64,000 nt of DNA from the NCBI RefSeq assembly GCF_026212465.1, contig NC_080059.1:16382651-16446650 (forward strand). Reading direction: 5' to 3'. Position numbers and translations under genes: made by a program. Positions 11,541 through 21,899 of the stretch are shown here, one piece after another. Below the pieces are notes generated by a model. It did not search any database and was not told where the DNA came from. It saw only the letters and a program-made list of their open reading frames with translations. The stretch is from Amaranthus tricolor. Taxonomy: Eukaryota; Streptophyta; Magnoliopsida; Caryophyllales; Amaranthaceae. Positions within the stretch are counted from its first letter, which is position 1. Each line of letters begins with the position of its first letter.

Positions 11541-12136
11541 TGTTATGAATGGTAGTATACTAATGTGATTATAAATGATACTGTACTAATGTGTGACTTG
11601 AGTGCACATTAAAGGGTTGAATTCATGTGTGTGACTCTTGAGTTGTGGAATCCAAAAGGGTGTAATAAGGTGAAGAGTATTCATGGGAATTATTGGTGTT
11701 AATGAAGATTAAGGTGAAGAGTCTCATGTGTGTGACTCTTGAGATAATGCTTTTTCAAGTTCTTAGAGTTATTTCATAGTATTCATTACCCTAAATTAAC
11801 TATGTATTTATGTGAGCCATTCATCTTCAAGTACCTAGCACTATAAATAGGGCTCTCATACCCACACTTCAAGTATGCAAAACACATCAAACACAACCCT
11901 TAAGCCAAACACATAGCCTATTGTTGTTATCTCTATCTCAATTGTAATTCTTCATATTGAAGTGTTGTTTGTATTCATTTGATATAATATAAACATAAAC
12001 TACACACCACGGAGGACGTAGCCATCATTGGGTGAACCTCCTTAAATCTTTGTGTCCTTGTTTGTTACTTTGTCAAACTTAATTTTGCTCATTGTTGTTT
12101 GTTCTTAACATCGTAAGTATTTGGCGATCGTTTTCA
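11541..12136 (+). repeat. 3' LTR of young copia element
   Basis: A 596-bp copy of the 5' LTR with the same TGTTATG start and TTTTCA end, followed by the AACTC target duplication. One difference from the 5' copy was found by eye. Confidence 0.95.
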
Positions 12137-12696
12137 AACTCTAACTTATTTGGTTTATAAGAAATGAAAACAAATGACAATTATCAAATCCCCATAATTG
12201 GACAATGAAATTTGTTGTAAGAAACATTGAGAGAAGATTGGAAAAGATTGAGTACCATTAGGGATGAGGAACTAAGACCCAATTATCCCCATCACCATGA
12301 GTATGAGTAATTTGAAAGTTTGGTAATCAAGTGTCGGTTGGAAGGCGGGTGTGAGGAGACGCGAATGACTGTTTGTAGCTGTGGCTGTGGCGGTAACACC
12401 GCAGGCTTGTGGCCCATGTATGTTGCCTGATTTTGGTCGGAAAAGATAGACGACTACTCAGAGGATGAATCGGGTTGATCGTAAAATTTAAAAAGTACTA
12501 CTTATATTTATTTTTCAACTAAATTAAAATTTATTTTATAATATATGAGCTTTATTTTAAATTTTGGCTTTTTACTTAAACAATTCAAAATGAATTTTTT
12601 TTGTACAAAGTATTTAAGGACAACAAAAAATTTTAATTAAGTATGATTTAACAAACTTAGTATAAAACTAAATCGAGGTGCTTAAGATCGCGTATG

Positions 12697-13673
12697 TTAC
12701 ATACATTGTTCTTTGAGTTCACAAAATAGTGAAGCTTTTCCGCTCACGTGTCTAGTACTACCACTATCAAGTATCCATCGATTCTCCTTTGGTTCATGCA
12801 CAAGACCAATAATCAAACCTTTGGGCTAGACTATTTATCAATCTTGTGTTCATGATCCAAATGACTCATATTAGGAGGTCTCGTCTATTTGGGAACTCAA
12901 ACTTTCTTTATCTATTCTTTCAACATAACAAGGTAAGTATTTTGAATAGTTTTATGATCAGCTAATCTATAAGGACATTGTCATATGTGTAAGACTAAGC
13001 TTACCACAATAAAAACATGTAGGTCAATTACATGTTTTTTTTAGTTTGACGATGTTAGTCTAGTTACGAGTCATAGGAAGGTTTGGAATATACCCTATTT
13101 CAATTTGTCTCACTTTCACCTATGAGTAATGTTCAACTTTTCAAGTTTATCCTTTACATATGTGATCTGATCAAAAATCATTTTTTGATAGTTACATTTA
13201 TAAACGAAGGATAGTTAGCAGAAGTTTTGAGAACTTGAGCCTACTTTATTCGCAATTGCTTTTGAAAGTTGTTTGGCTTTTGGTACATATCTTAGAAGCT
13301 TTTGAACTTCTTCTTCATTCGTAAACTATTTTCTTATAGAATCCAAATCTCCTTTGAAGATTCCCAAGATTTAATTTTATTGAATTCATCCGCGTTGAGG
13401 CTACCGTATAACAAGTTGATAATAGCACCATAATTCTCAGTAACGAGCTCTAAATGTGTTTGAGAAAATTCATTTTTATTTTTCAAAACTTTCCTATCTC
13501 CTTAAGTCTTCATACGTATCTTGGGTCAGATTTTAAAAAATTTTCGAAAGCTTAGTATCTTGGGCTATAATAAAGATCTGCATTATAGCACATCAATGAC
13601 CAAGGTTGTCTCTATTAAACACTAAAGGACGGCTAGTGGATTGTCCTTGAGAAAAACCTCCATCGTTAGAATT
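12697..13673 (-). pseudogene. Copia Gag and protease remnant
   Basis: The minus strand begins at an ATG at about 13673 with MNSNDGGFSQGQS, a typical copia Gag start. It becomes frame-broken and later shows a zinc-knuckle-like TCFYCGKLSLTHM (about 13040-12960) and the protease motif WILDSGSTRHVSG (about 12790-12745). Stops and frameshifts interrupt it. It connects in frame, across the LTR-like insertion, with the fragment at 4947-5211. Confidence 0.75.
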
Positions 13674-13733
13674 CATGATGACATTAAGATTGTTAAATCT
13701 CGTTTAACATTAAAAAAACTTTGATACCCATTT

Positions 13734-14360
13734 AAAATATTTCTCTAAGAACCCTAAGTATACTCTAGTATGGGGATTGAATAGAGTATAGTGAATTTAC
13801 ACAAATTATTGGTCAAGAGACCTGATGTAATTCTTCCGATGCCTTGAGTAGATACATAAGAACTCTTTTTGAGATTTTTGTGTTTGTCTATAAGAAACTA
13901 AAAATGAACAAAATTAATCCATAAATAAATATAGAAAAAATTAGAACAAAACCAAGTATATCAGGAGTTCAATCCTCATAAGGATCTACGTCTCCACCTA
14001 CGGGTTTCCCTCCAACCCTAAGGATTTCTATTGCTTACTGTTTATATTACTATATGGCTTTCCTGTAGGTTACACACTAGCTAAAAGAAATTCCTTTATC
14101 CTCTAGGCTAAATACCCCAACATAACAACCTACACATTCACTAATAATTAACTAAAAAGAATAACACAATCACTCAAATACTAACACAAACATTAACACT
14201 ATCATATCTTCAATACTTAATGAAGTATAAAGTAAACAAGGCAACCTTACTTTATTAGACTCTCAAACTCAACCCTTTATCATATCTTCAATACAAAAAT
14301 TAGGCAATGATAATAAAGGCCTTATCCAACAATTTTGGACTTGCCTTAAGGGCAAAAGGC
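13734..14360 (-). repeat. Candidate 5' LTR of the old minus copia
   Basis: This stretch lies just beyond the primer-binding-like site (13720-13731), where the 5' LTR of the minus-strand element should be. I could not find its partner LTR or its exact right edge, so the call rests on position alone. Confidence 0.3.
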
Positions 14361-16254
14361 ATGCAAGTTGACTAGTTTTAAGGGTTTGTTCCCTAATATT
14401 TTGTACGAGCCATGATAAGGATTTTGTACAGGCTTACTAATAAGGAATCAACAATCATTTGCAAAGTTATGTATTAGTTAGATAATTTTTTTTATCAAGT
14501 TGATAGTTTAATTAAATAAAATAGCATCTTTTAAAATCACATGGTACACTCCTTTAATATGTGGTCTATAGATGCTTAGAATCATTTTATATAATTTATA
14601 GTAATAGTAATGCAAATAAATCTGGAAAAGGTACATAACAAATTGGTGTGTTTAGCTGTTTTAAACATAATTCAAAGCATTATGAATAATTTCTATTCCA
14701 CTTTTTGAGCATTATGTCCAACAAATCCAATCATTTAGAATTACGGCTCACATTTGGCATTTAATCTCAATTGGAATTTTTGATATTCAATGAGGATGGG
14801 TCCACTTTAATGAGACCTAATAATTACTTAATGCAAACTTTATTTTAAACCCTATGTCTCAACTCTCCTCCTCTACCAAAATAGATAAGCTTTTCTTGAA
14901 GCATGACTTTGAAACGTAAGATTATTAGTATGTGTAAAACTTAACATACATATATATTATCTTTAAATATGATTTTACTTTCTAAATTTTAATTTTAAAA
15001 TTAATTCAATAACTATAATAATTTCACATGTAAAATAAGAGAGATAAGTTCTAAAAAAATTAACTAGACTTAAAGAAGGCCTCAGCAGTACACATAATAC
15101 AACCTGTTCGAGATACATACAACTTAATCATGATCACCGTGACGCCCCAAGCCACGAGAACTAAGGGCTTTAAATGGAGTACGTTTTCCTTGAGATGTCA
15201 CCTCTACTCATGGGTTCATAGTTTTAAAAGTAAATTCAAAGTATCTGAAATATTTTTATGCCAAGGAAATATAGTAACTTGACAAATCAAACAAAACCAA
15301 TCTTAAAAGTTCCTCCATTCTATTATATTTTCTACATGTAACTTTTTTATGTAATTCAATGCGTTATTTTGATCATTTATATATTGAATTATGTAGAACT
15401 AAAACTTATAAAAAAGAAAAGTTAATATCATGAAAATATGCGATTAAACAATTCAAATAACATTTTAGCTACTTGACTATTTTTTTTTTACACATTAACC
15501 GCAATATATAAAACAAGTATTTCAAATTGGAAAAAGTATAAAAGTAAAAAATATTTAAATTACAATTTTGGTAAAAATTCATAACTAAAATTTTTCTTTT
15601 TGAAAAAACATTACTAAAATAAAATCCAAATTATAATAGGGATATTTGAAAAATATAATAAATCATTAAATTAAAAGGATTTTTACATTACGTGACTTGT
15701 TCTTGGTAACTAAGCTTGGTTGATCTTTGGATATTGTTGAAAAAAATTATATTGTAGTCTAATATTTGTTTCATCAATTTTAATAAAAGCTACACCTATT
15801 AAGTGTTAGGAATATTAATTCAAAAGTAATGATTGTTGCTATCTATGTTTAACGAAGGAATAAAAGTAGCATAATCTAATTAGTTGAGTATTAGTGGACT
15901 AGTTTTGTAAAATTTTTTGAACTTCACGTGGGTAGTTACTTAATTTAGTTATTAAGTCAATGTATATTGTTTTTATTGTGGTAATGAAACAAGTTTGGTT
16001 ATTTGTGTGTGAGTACTTTATTCAGTTTTGCTCCAACATCAAGCAATACAATTATACTAATAATATCCGGATAATTACTTCTTGTATCCATACTTACAAA
16101 TTCAGTTTTCCATTGAGCATAACTTTTTGACCCTGTAGTATGTACATGATTATGCATTTCTCGAGTTCTTTTTCCCAATGTTGATAATTTCTGTCAATAT
16201 TAAATTATTAGTTTTTAACTTGTTAAGTATAAAACTTAAATTTATGTTAATTTA
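14361..16254. other. AT-rich DNA without recognised features
   Basis: No gene, LTR or clear inverted repeat was found. The far terminus expected for the neighbouring minus-strand CACTA element (plus-strand CACTA...) was looked for here and not seen. Confidence 0.4.
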
Positions 16255-17211
16255 TTATAATACACTATGTACAAATACCTTGAACATTTTTGAGGCCCAA
16301 TAAGAAACCAAGCTAATCCACTGCTCTTTTATCACATTTTTAGGCATATTCTCAACAATCTTCTCCTTTGTTACATTAGGTTGATAATAGTCCCTTTGAA
16401 GCTTCCACTTGTGATGCTTCCACTTCATATTTATATGTGACAATACCTTTCGACGAATCTCTTTCGTATCAGGTAACACAAATTTGTCCTATATATATGA
16501 TGAGAATCTCCTTTGTCAAATAAGCATATGGTGAGAATATTCATATCAAATTATTATAATAAAGAATGTTTAATGCATACCCAAATTGTTTTAATGATAC
16601 TTTGCTTGTAATGATCATCAACACATTTCCAATTTTATGCTCCAAGAGGACAAAAGGTTCCATCTTTCGACAATTCAGACAGAAAATGAACAAGTACAAG
16701 TTCCCCCATCTAATTGTTGATCATATTCATTAAAATGAACAATGATCTTTCTTCCTGATGGTAAGCACCAAACATGCTTAGTAACTATAGTCCCCTTCAT
16801 TATTCCTAATTTTGGAGGCTCGTTCTCCATTATCTCTACTCAATCAAAAAAATAAGTAATAATAAATACACAATTTGTATCAAATATGCATATTATGATC
16901 ATTCAAGTATGTATACCTTCTACTTAGACAACCTCATCTGGATCCACATCTATATTCTCTTTCCAATGAACATTACCCCATTGCTTCGACACTTGTTTTC
17001 TTCTCCTGGGAACCTTTGTCTCCATTTCTTTTGAATGTTCTTCTTGCTCTTTGGGATCTTCATTTCCCTTACATGACTCTTCAACAACATCCTCTAATGT
17101 AGATTTATCAGTAGAAGGGGATTGTAATACCCCCAGATTTAGCTTGAAAAAGGATTGATAGACAACTCATATCAACAAGGTATATCTTCTTTTCTAGGGA
17201 GGCCATTTGCT

Positions 17212-17272
17212 AAGAACTCCACAGTTAAGCGTGCTTGATGGGGAGTAATCTTAGGATGGGTGACCTCCTGGA
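17212..17272 (+). repeat. 5S rRNA-like segment in 5' LTR of Cassandra
   Basis: AGAACTCCACAGTTAAGCGT and GGATGGGTGACCTCCTGG closely match the internal promoter (box A to box C) part of plant 5S rRNA. The rest of a 5S gene is absent, so this is an LTR component and not a 5S gene. It may provide RNA polymerase III promoter activity, as proposed for Cassandra. Confidence 0.9.
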
Positions 17273-17599
17273 AAGTTTTCTCGGGTGCGCACGAGTGAGG
17301 CCAAAGTGCGTTGGAAAGACTTGTGTTGGTTTGTGGGGCCAGTCTATAGTCTCCATGAGTAGTCACCAGCGGTCCGAGGGGTCGGGGTGTTACAAATGGC
17401 ATTAGAGCAACCCTGCGACCGTGGCTGATAGTGTTCAGTGCACCTAACGGGGGAAAAAGATCCTGAAGTTACGGTCCAACAAGGACGTTGTATTATTAAG
17501 TGGGGGTGAGTGTAATACCCCCAAATTTAGCTTGAAAAAGGATTGATAGACTATTCATATCAACAAATTGCATCATCTTTTCTAGGGAGTCCATTTGCT

Positions 17600-17661
17600 A
17601 AGAACTCCACAGTTAAGCGTGCTTGGTGGGGAGTAATCTTAGGATGGGTGACCTCCTGGGA
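17600..17661 (+). repeat. 5S rRNA-like segment in 3' LTR of Cassandra
   Basis: Second copy of the 5S-like region, with the box C phrase GGATGGGTGACCTCCTGGGA, which is closer to genuine 5S rRNA than the 5' copy. Confidence 0.9.
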
Positions 17662-17781
17662 AGTTTTCTCAGGTGCGCACGAGTGAGGCCAAAGTGCGTT
17701 GGAAAGACTTGTGTTGGTTTGTAGGCCAGTCTACAGTCTCCATGAGTAGTCACCAGCGGTTCGAGGGGTTGGGGTGTTACA

Positions 17782-18055
17782 GGGATCATGATTCTTGGTT
17801 ATTGTAGGTTTACATGTTGTAGTCTTCAAGGTTCGAGACCTAAAGCGTTTATCAAGAGGTGAAGCTTTGGGATCATGATTCTTCATTATTGTAGGTTTAC
17901 AAGTTGTAGTCTTCAAGGTTCGAGGCATAAAGCGTTTATCAAGAGGTGAAGCTTTGGGATCATGTTTCTTGATAACTGTAGGTTTAAAGCTAATAGATGG
18001 ATCAATTGTTGGAGTAGTAGTTGAAGTCTTCAAGGTTCGAGTCATAAAGCCTTTA
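17782..18055 (-). repeat. Three 87-bp tandem repeats in CACTA gene
   Basis: Units start with GGGATCATG at 17782, 17869 and 17956, an 87-bp period. The repeats are in frame on the minus strand and encode a 29-residue unit of the type TLKTTTCKPTI-KNHDPKASPLDKRF, basic and Pro/Thr-rich. The Cassandra target site GGGAT is the first five bases of a unit. Confidence 0.85.
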
Positions 18056-18245
18056 TTAAGAGGTAAAGCTTTGGGTTGAAAAGGTCTAATATGAGCTTGG
18101 TTTGCACTAGCCTCTTATTTGATTTGAGCATAATTTTCAGCATTGATCTTCATAGCTTTACTTCGAAAGGTCATGATTTCACGATGATGAAACCTGCAGT
18201 TACAACGAAAGATGAGAATATATCATCATCACAAATAAAAAATAG

Positions 18246-18443
18246 ACAACTACATAATTCCAACCATTTTTTGATTTATCCTTAACATAAAAACTTGTGT
18301 AGATTGACTATAAATAACAAAATAATTGTTTACATCAAACGTCAAACAAGTCCCTAGGCTTAGTTTCAACTACATAATTCCAACCATTCTTTGATTTATC
18401 CTTAACATAAAAAACTTGTGTAGCTTGACTAGAAATAACAAAT
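18246..18443 (-). repeat. Direct duplication of TNP2 3' end
   Basis: About 75 bp containing TACATAATTCCAACCATT and TTTGATTTATCCTTAACATA occurs at 18246-18324 and again at 18368-18443, with few differences. The right-hand copy encodes the last residues of TNP2; the left copy lies past its stop. Confidence 0.75.
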
Positions 18444-19650
18444 GGCTCATCAGTTAAAAATCGGCCGTGTGAATCAACTTTGAAAAGCTCACAAGAGTTC
18501 CAGAATCACTATATTCTATCCCAGTTACTATGTCCACCCAATCACAACGATAAACCATGACTTTATAGGATCCAAGGTAGTCAACTTCTAGTATATCTGT
18601 TAATCTTCCATAGTACTTAATTCCATCGCCTGCCACCATTACTCCACTATTTTGAGTTTTACGAGTTCTTTCACTAGCAAATGTCTTGAACTTGAAACCA
18701 TTGATCGTATAACCCTTCATTCTTTTAGCATATGAACTTTGACCACAAGCCAATGCTATCAAAAATCTTTTTTTCGGGATCGGCCTCATCGATATTAGGC
18801 ACCTAAGTAAAATATATTGTTTAAGTGGATGAATCCATAAAAAGTACAATCATTCAAATTTAGTTGATCAAAATTTTGTTAATCGGTAACCTGTAACTTT
18901 AACCAATCTGAAAATTCCTCCATTTAATCACCAAATCATTATTAATAGTAATTCTATCATTTTCCCTTTGCTTTTGAGATAAGAATTCTCTGCGTTTAAT
19001 TAAAAAGTAATATATGTGTTATAACAATTCAAAGTAGTTCAAATGGGTACAATAATATGATACCTAAGTTAAGCACTTACCTTTCATATGGTTGAAGTAA
19101 CTCCTAAAATTGGGTTAGCACATAACGATGTATTTGCATCTTGCTCTTATGGTTCAAATTAATCAGTTTCACCTTCCCAATTGGCCAACCACCAGCATTG
19201 AAAAAATAACTAAATGCATTTTCATTATCATCATCATTGCGATGTGGTCGATTGAAGACTGTTTCTACTCCTAAATATCTTGAACAAAAAGTAATTGTTT
19301 CCTCGAGAATATAACCCTCGGCAATAGAACCTTCTAGCTGAGCTCTATTTCTCACAAATGTTTTAAAATGGGCTAAGTACTTTTCAAAAGAGCATATTGT
19401 TATTAGTAAATATAAAGAAATATCCAATCCTTTTATTCTTTATAAAACCCTTTAAACAAAATGTGTCTTTCAACCTCCTCTAGTGGTAATACTTTCTTCT
19501 CTAGCAATTTGACACTTGCAACAAGGGCATCTAATGAAACCATTTTGTGTCCCTTTCTTTGCAAATTCCATAAAGTCACTAACCCCCTTTATATAAACTT
19601 CTGTATTTCTTGGTTTATTTATCTAACTCTTATCAATATATTTAGACATC
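18335..19650 (-). pseudogene. TNP2-type CACTA transposase, core deleted
   Basis: From an ATG near 19646 the minus strand encodes the transposase-associated domain (YIKGVSDFMEFAKKG, then RCPCCKCQ), with a stop where a Trp is usual. It passes almost directly to the DUF4218 C-terminal region (19427-19104: FVRNRAQLEGSIAEGYI, FCSRYLGVE, FNRPHRND). DUF4216 follows (18790-18454: YYGRLTDILEVDY, VMVYRCDW). After a one-base frame change it ends with EPFVISSQATQVFYV and PRDLFDV before a stop at 18335-18337. The several-hundred-residue catalytic domain (Transposase_21) normally between the first two parts is absent, so it cannot catalyse transposition. Confidence 0.85.
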
Positions 19651-20947
19651 CTATACATATTATATAATAATAAGATTAAAAAATTCCATATGCATACAAC
19701 ATGTAACAATAACTAGTTTTATTAATGTCATTCTGTTTATTGAGATTTGCAATTCTGTCATTCTGATTTCTGAGTTTCCATGGTATTTGAATGTTAGTAC
19801 CCTTTCTTAATCAAGAAGATAACAATGAGACATTAAAACAATCAAAATCTAACAACCCATTCACATTTTTCTTTTGTATATATTATCTTACATTTGTATT
19901 TGAATGACATATAGAACAAAAATATAGTGTTGTTCATTAAAGCCAATGTCCTTCAATATATTTTTATTTCACACAAAATTATTTATAATATCTTGTTCAA
20001 TAATAAAGTCTTCTAATCCTTGGTCAAAATATAAAATAAAAACAAAGGATAAAGAATGCACATTTCTTCAATGATTCCAAGAAATAGATAAGGGTTTGGG
20101 ATCTTCATCGAATTTCCCCAAAACCATCGAGAAATAAATTAATCAACAATGCCACCACAAATACTCTCACTAATCAAAATCAAAATCAAAAGTGTGTCAA
20201 ACGGACCCCCTGTATTCAATCTCTTAATGACAATCTCAACCCTTCCACACAAACACTATCACTAATCACAATTAAAATTAAAGTCCAAATCACATATAAA
20301 AACAGAAAATGAGAGGATGTAACAAAGAAATTTAAAGAATTGAGGGATAATTTATTCAAAGAAAACAACATTACAGAGGACATGAAAACTAGTTCACTTG
20401 AGAGAATCTGATAGTGCAATTGAGAGCACGAAGAAGACTGGTACCGGGTGGTATGGCTGCCGGAGGAAGAACGAAAACTTCTGTCGGTTAAGGAAGAACG
20501 AAAACTTCTGGAACTGCTGATGTGAGGACAGGCGTGCGTGCTTATGGCTAAGCAAAGAATGATAATCTGGATGAGGAAGAACGAATGAAGAGAATGAGAT
20601 AATGAAGAAGACATGCGTGCTTATGGAGGAAGAAGAACTTACCTGATCTGAGGAAGATGAAGATTGCTGTGTGCGTGCCGGAGGAGAATTGAAGAATAGG
20701 GTTTCTCCTTCTCCCTTCTTCTTGACTGATGTGAGGATGACGAGCAGCGGTTTTAGTTTGTCTCAAATTTTCATACGCGCGGTTTGATACAATTTTTTTT
20801 AGAATTTTAAAAGCCAATTTCACTCTTTATTTTTTTTCTTTTTATTTTTTGGATGCTTTTTCTTTGATAAATTTCAACTATTTTAAGCGTCTTCTTTTTT
20901 TTAGACGGTTATTCAAGTGTCTAAAACCAAGCGCCTATAAACTCCAT
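19651..20947 (-). other. CACTA 5' and subterminal region
   Basis: Non-coding DNA between the transposase start and the terminus. It includes a short direct repeat GGAAGAACGAAAACTTCTG (about 20463 and 20489). Next to the end are AGACGC/GCGTCT-type subterminal motifs (20885-20940), which resemble transposase-binding repeats of CACTA elements. Two open minus frames (20216-20614 and 20548-20823) look incidental. Confidence 0.5.
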
Positions 20948-20963
20948 GTTTTTTAGTAGTGTA
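20948..20963 (-). repeat. CACTA terminal inverted repeat
   Basis: The minus strand reads CACTACTAAAAAACATGG from 20963, a canonical plant CACTA terminus. It is followed by the subterminal repeats. Confidence 0.85.
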
Positions 20964-21403
20964 CACTTGAATGATTAATAATGGAAAAAAAAATGTTGCA
21001 AATAAATAGCTAGAAACGGAGGTAGTATTTATGTAAAGCCTTAATTTTATTTATTTAGAATTATTCACTTTTATGTGACATTCAATAATGATTTAATAGC
21101 ATGTTTGAAAGAATATCTTCGCTTTTAGAAACTATATATTTAGCATATTTAGGTATAAAATGATAGTTTGGCGATCAATGCGTTCAATGCTAGGGTTTAA
21201 TAAAATAATTAATTCAAACAATGTTGTACATAACCAATTTTTGCACTATAACATGATTAAAGAAAAGGAAAAGTTACCGTGAACAACACAACCATTTACC
21301 AGATTTTCTACAATAATACCAATTTTTGATTAACCATGAATAATACAAACTTTTATTTTTTTTTTTATTATTTTCATTATTTTTATTTTTATTGTTAATT
21401 TTT
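20964..21403. other. AT-rich spacer
   Basis: No gene found. A stretch near 21280-21350 with ACCGTGAACAACAC and CCATGAATAATACAAAC looks like the edge of another small repeat, but I could not find its partner end. Confidence 0.35.
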
Positions 21404-21761
21404 GGGAAATTCCATGTCATAACCGTGAATTTTTCGGCTTTTCCAAGTTATTAGAAAAACCCTTTTATAATCCACGGGTGACCTTCACGTTTAAATTTTC
21501 CCATGTGTAAACAAAAAGAGAATTTTTTTGTTAACTTTACGCTATTTTTACCCAAAAAAAGGACTTTTCAAAGAACAAAAGTTGTGATAACCCTAATTGA
21601 CCACATATTTCGAAATGCAGTCAAAATAAATACTTAATTTAACAAAATACTTAACAATAGGTCTATTACATGGAAAAGTTGGAAGCTCCAGGCCACCATG
21701 CGGATTCAAAAAAACATTTGTTGAAAAGCCAAAAACTCAGGATCACCAAGTGGAATTTCCC
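21404..21761. mobile_element. Mutator-type MITE with perfect 9-bp duplication
   Basis: The 358-bp element begins GGGAAATTCCA and ends with its complement TGGAATTTCCC. Similarity continues inward (TTTTCGGCTTTTCC against TTTTTGGCTTTTC). The same 9-mer TTAATTTTT flanks both sides (21395-21403 and 21762-21770). Its terminal sequence is close to that of the element at 34957-35637, so the two probably belong to one family. Confidence 0.88.
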
Positions 21762-21899
21762 TTAATTTTTTTAGCCCTTTTGCTTAAAGTGTGTGGTTTT
21801 TGCTTGGTTATGCTTGAGCTAGTGGTGAAAGCCTTTATAGGGTGTTGTCATTTTTTTTCTTTGGTCACTTCCTTGGTAATCGAATATAGAATTAGAGAG

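Larger units (their letters stand above)
7297..12136 (+). mobile_element. Young Ty1-copia element with intact LTRs, defective pol
   Basis: Two 596-bp LTRs (7297-7892 and 11541-12136) flank gag-pol in copia order: gag, protease, integrase remnant, RT, RNase H. A perfect 5-bp target duplication AACTC lies at 7292-7296 and 12137-12141. The LTRs appear to differ at a single base (A at about 7339, G at about 11583), so insertion was recent. Pol carries three lesions: a deletion removing most of integrase, a short frame-shifting deletion in RT, and a TGG-to-TGA stop before RNase H. It resembles the TNT1/Tork type by its gag start and protein order (inference). It could only move with proteins supplied by a relative. 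Confidence 0.95.
5212..12696. mobile_element. Long LTR-like insertion (solo LTR), itself interrupted
   Basis: The sequence starts TGTAATAGCCC (5212) and ends ATGTTACA (12696). These are the typical TGTAA...TTACA termini of many plant gypsy-type LTRs. It lies inside the copia polyprotein frame, which resumes on both sides. The occupied sequence is 5212-7296 plus 12142-12696, about 2.6 kb once the nested copia element and one target copy are removed. It contains no gag or pol. It shares the phrase GAGGTCGTCACCC with the solo LTR at 39383-41575, suggesting related families. I find no matching 5-bp duplication (ACTAG against TACAT), so 'solo LTR' is an inference; a deletion or recombination product is also possible. 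Confidence 0.55.
3519..13733 (-). mobile_element. Old minus-strand Ty1-copia element, split by insertions
   Basis: Fragments of one copia polyprotein read right to left on the minus strand. Gag starts near 13673, the zinc knuckle is near 13040-12960 and the protease motif is near 12790-12700. After a gap the GAG-pre-integrase follows (5211-4947), then integrase (4222-4019) and reverse transcriptase debris (3821-3519). The gap is exactly the foreign sequence 5212-12696: joining its flanks keeps the reading frame between protease and GAG-pre-integrase. A primer-binding-like TGGGTATCAAAG lies on the minus strand at 13731-13720. Frame breaks, deletions and a MITE in the integrase mark it as long dead. 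Confidence 0.8.
17123..17781 (+). mobile_element. Intact Cassandra TRIM retrotransposon
   Basis: Two LTRs, 17123-17394 and 17511-17781, both start TGTAATACCCCC and end GGTGTTACA, and both contain a 5S-rRNA-like stretch. The 116-bp interior has no coding sequence. It begins with a primer site TGGCATTAGAGC (17397; initiator tRNA-Met type) and ends with a purine tract AAGTGGGGGTGAG (17498-17510). A perfect target duplication GGGAT occurs at 17118-17122 and 17782-17786. This is the exact architecture of Cassandra, a non-autonomous terminal-repeat retrotransposon in miniature. The LTRs differ at a handful of sites, so it is older than the copia element at 7297. Confidence 0.95.
16255..18230 (-). 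pseudogene. CACTA second gene (Ptta/En-Spm transposase-like)
   Basis: The minus strand reads, in order, a 29-residue repeat region (18075-17787), the Cassandra insertion, and a Glu/Lys-rich segment (17117-16930). A block with KLGIMKGTIVTKHVWCLPSG and VHFNEYDQQ follows (about 16840-16690). The last block, with KWKHHKWKLQRDYY and QWISLVSYWASKMFK (16480-16280), is the typical Transposase_24 core. Introns probably separate the last blocks (a GT donor follows KTIW near 16580). Stop codons break several blocks. In intact elements this protein accompanies TNP2 and is thought to bind element ends. Confidence 0.75.
16255..20963 (-). mobile_element. Decayed En/Spm (CACTA) transposon
   Basis: Reading the minus strand from 20963, a CACTA terminus is followed by subterminal repeats, a deleted TNP2-type transposase (19650-18335) and a second gene with a plant transposase (Ptta/En-Spm, Transposase_24) region ending near 16255. 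The gene order and DUF4218-DUF4216 arrangement are diagnostic of plant CACTA elements. The transposase catalytic core is gone and stops interrupt the rest. A Cassandra TRIM sits in the second gene. The other terminus was not found. Confidence 0.85.

Noticed and set aside
5212..12696. A 5-bp target duplication for the middle LTR-like layer
   Set aside because: Flanks ACTAG and TACAT do not match, so I did not claim a duplication.
17212..17661. 5S rRNA genes
   Set aside because: Only the internal-promoter portion of 5S is present, twice, inside LTR-bounded repeats. This fits Cassandra and not rDNA.
20216..20823. Two overlapping minus-strand open frames rich in Ser/Phe
   Set aside because: They lie in the CACTA subterminal region, contain a short nucleotide repeat and show no protein family features.
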